A stretch of 64,000 nt of DNA from assembly GCA_028274465.1 (NCBI GenBank), contig CM051456.1, positions 13,047,745 to 13,111,744 of the forward strand, read 5' to 3'. Of the stretch, positions 63,838-64,000 are shown in pieces (positions within the stretch are counted from its first letter, which is position 1; every line of letters starts with the position of its first letter). A program made the translations under genes and the position numbers. The notes beneath the pieces are model-generated. The model saw only the letters and a list, made by a program, of their open reading frames with translations. It searched no databases and was not told the DNA's origin. The stretch is from Plantago ovata (Eukaryota; Streptophyta; Magnoliopsida; Lamiales; Plantaginaceae).

Positions 63838-64000
63838 TATGCCAATTTATGTGAGTATGGGGAGGACAGCCCTTATAAAATGTAGCTGTGTGAACTGGAA
63901 TATGTAGCCGCACTTGGGTGGGGAAAATTCCATTCAGTTTGATGCAACTTTGACATGATATTGCTGTGTCGGTTTCAATGAGATGGTCCTCGTATTTATT
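63838..64000. other. Window end, no feature
   Basis: Short non-coding stretch; nothing recognised. Confidence 0.5.

Noticed and set aside
1-64000. CRISPR arrays, prokaryotic operons, organellar DNA
   Set aside because: Gene structure is nuclear plant throughout; no spaced direct-repeat array or bacterial-type gene was seen.

Overview
This window is nuclear genomic DNA of a flowering plant, almost certainly a eudicot. It is AT-rich. Its genes have many exons, with GT-AG introns of about 80 to 2,000 bases. The proteins are typical of land plants (a NO VEIN protein, plant-type MTHFR, an h-type thioredoxin, a FAC1-like AMP deaminase). Intergenic DNA carries miniature transposons with the plant Stowaway-type end CTCCCTC..., and simple repeats. 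I cannot name the species. I saw no prokaryotic operon, CRISPR array, rRNA gene or complete tRNA gene.

Six protein-coding genes can be rebuilt from splice sites and conserved protein sequence. Four lie on the + strand: VPS52 (1004-11482, 20 exons, 706 aa), MTHFR (14335-19351, 11 exons, 594 aa), NOV/NO VEIN (20410-36664, 13 exons, 2,659 aa) and a TTC38-like tetratricopeptide protein (39161-43231, 14 exons, 464 aa). Two lie on the - strand: a thioredoxin h2-type gene (44674-43797, 3 exons, 127 aa) and an AMP deaminase of the FAC1 family (59442-50299, 19 exons). In the first five genes every exon phase closes exactly and the total length fits the family. The AMP deaminase fits everywhere except at two places: a one-base deficit in exon 8, and a phase and sequence gap between exons 3 and 4. 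It is therefore either a decaying or divergent paralogue or partly affected by assembly error.

Layout: 1-1003 is 5' flank; 1.0-11.5 kb VPS52, with a MITE and a tandem duplication in one intron; 11.5-14.3 kb intergenic; 14.3-19.4 kb MTHFR; 20.4-36.7 kb NOV, with a short LTR-like insertion in intron 9; 36.7-39.2 kb intergenic with an hAT-like element and an LTR-retrotransposon scar; 39.2-43.2 kb TTC38 facing the thioredoxin gene at 43.8-44.7 kb; 44.7-50.3 kb gene-poor with MITEs and a cluster of short palindromes; 50.3-59.4 kb AMP deaminase; 59.4-64 kb transposon-rich, with a dead RNase H fragment, a Mutator-like element nested in an older repeat, and two intact-looking Stowaway-type MITEs.

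The genes are unrelated housekeeping loci (Golgi retrograde tethering, one-carbon metabolism, auxin/vein patterning, TPR scaffold, redox, purine salvage) and show no sign of acting as a cluster. The points most worth a second look are the AMP deaminase lesions and its duplicated exon start, the GHKL-ATPase plus nuclease-like architecture of NOV, the palindrome cluster near 46.6 kb and the nested transposons near 61-62 kb.
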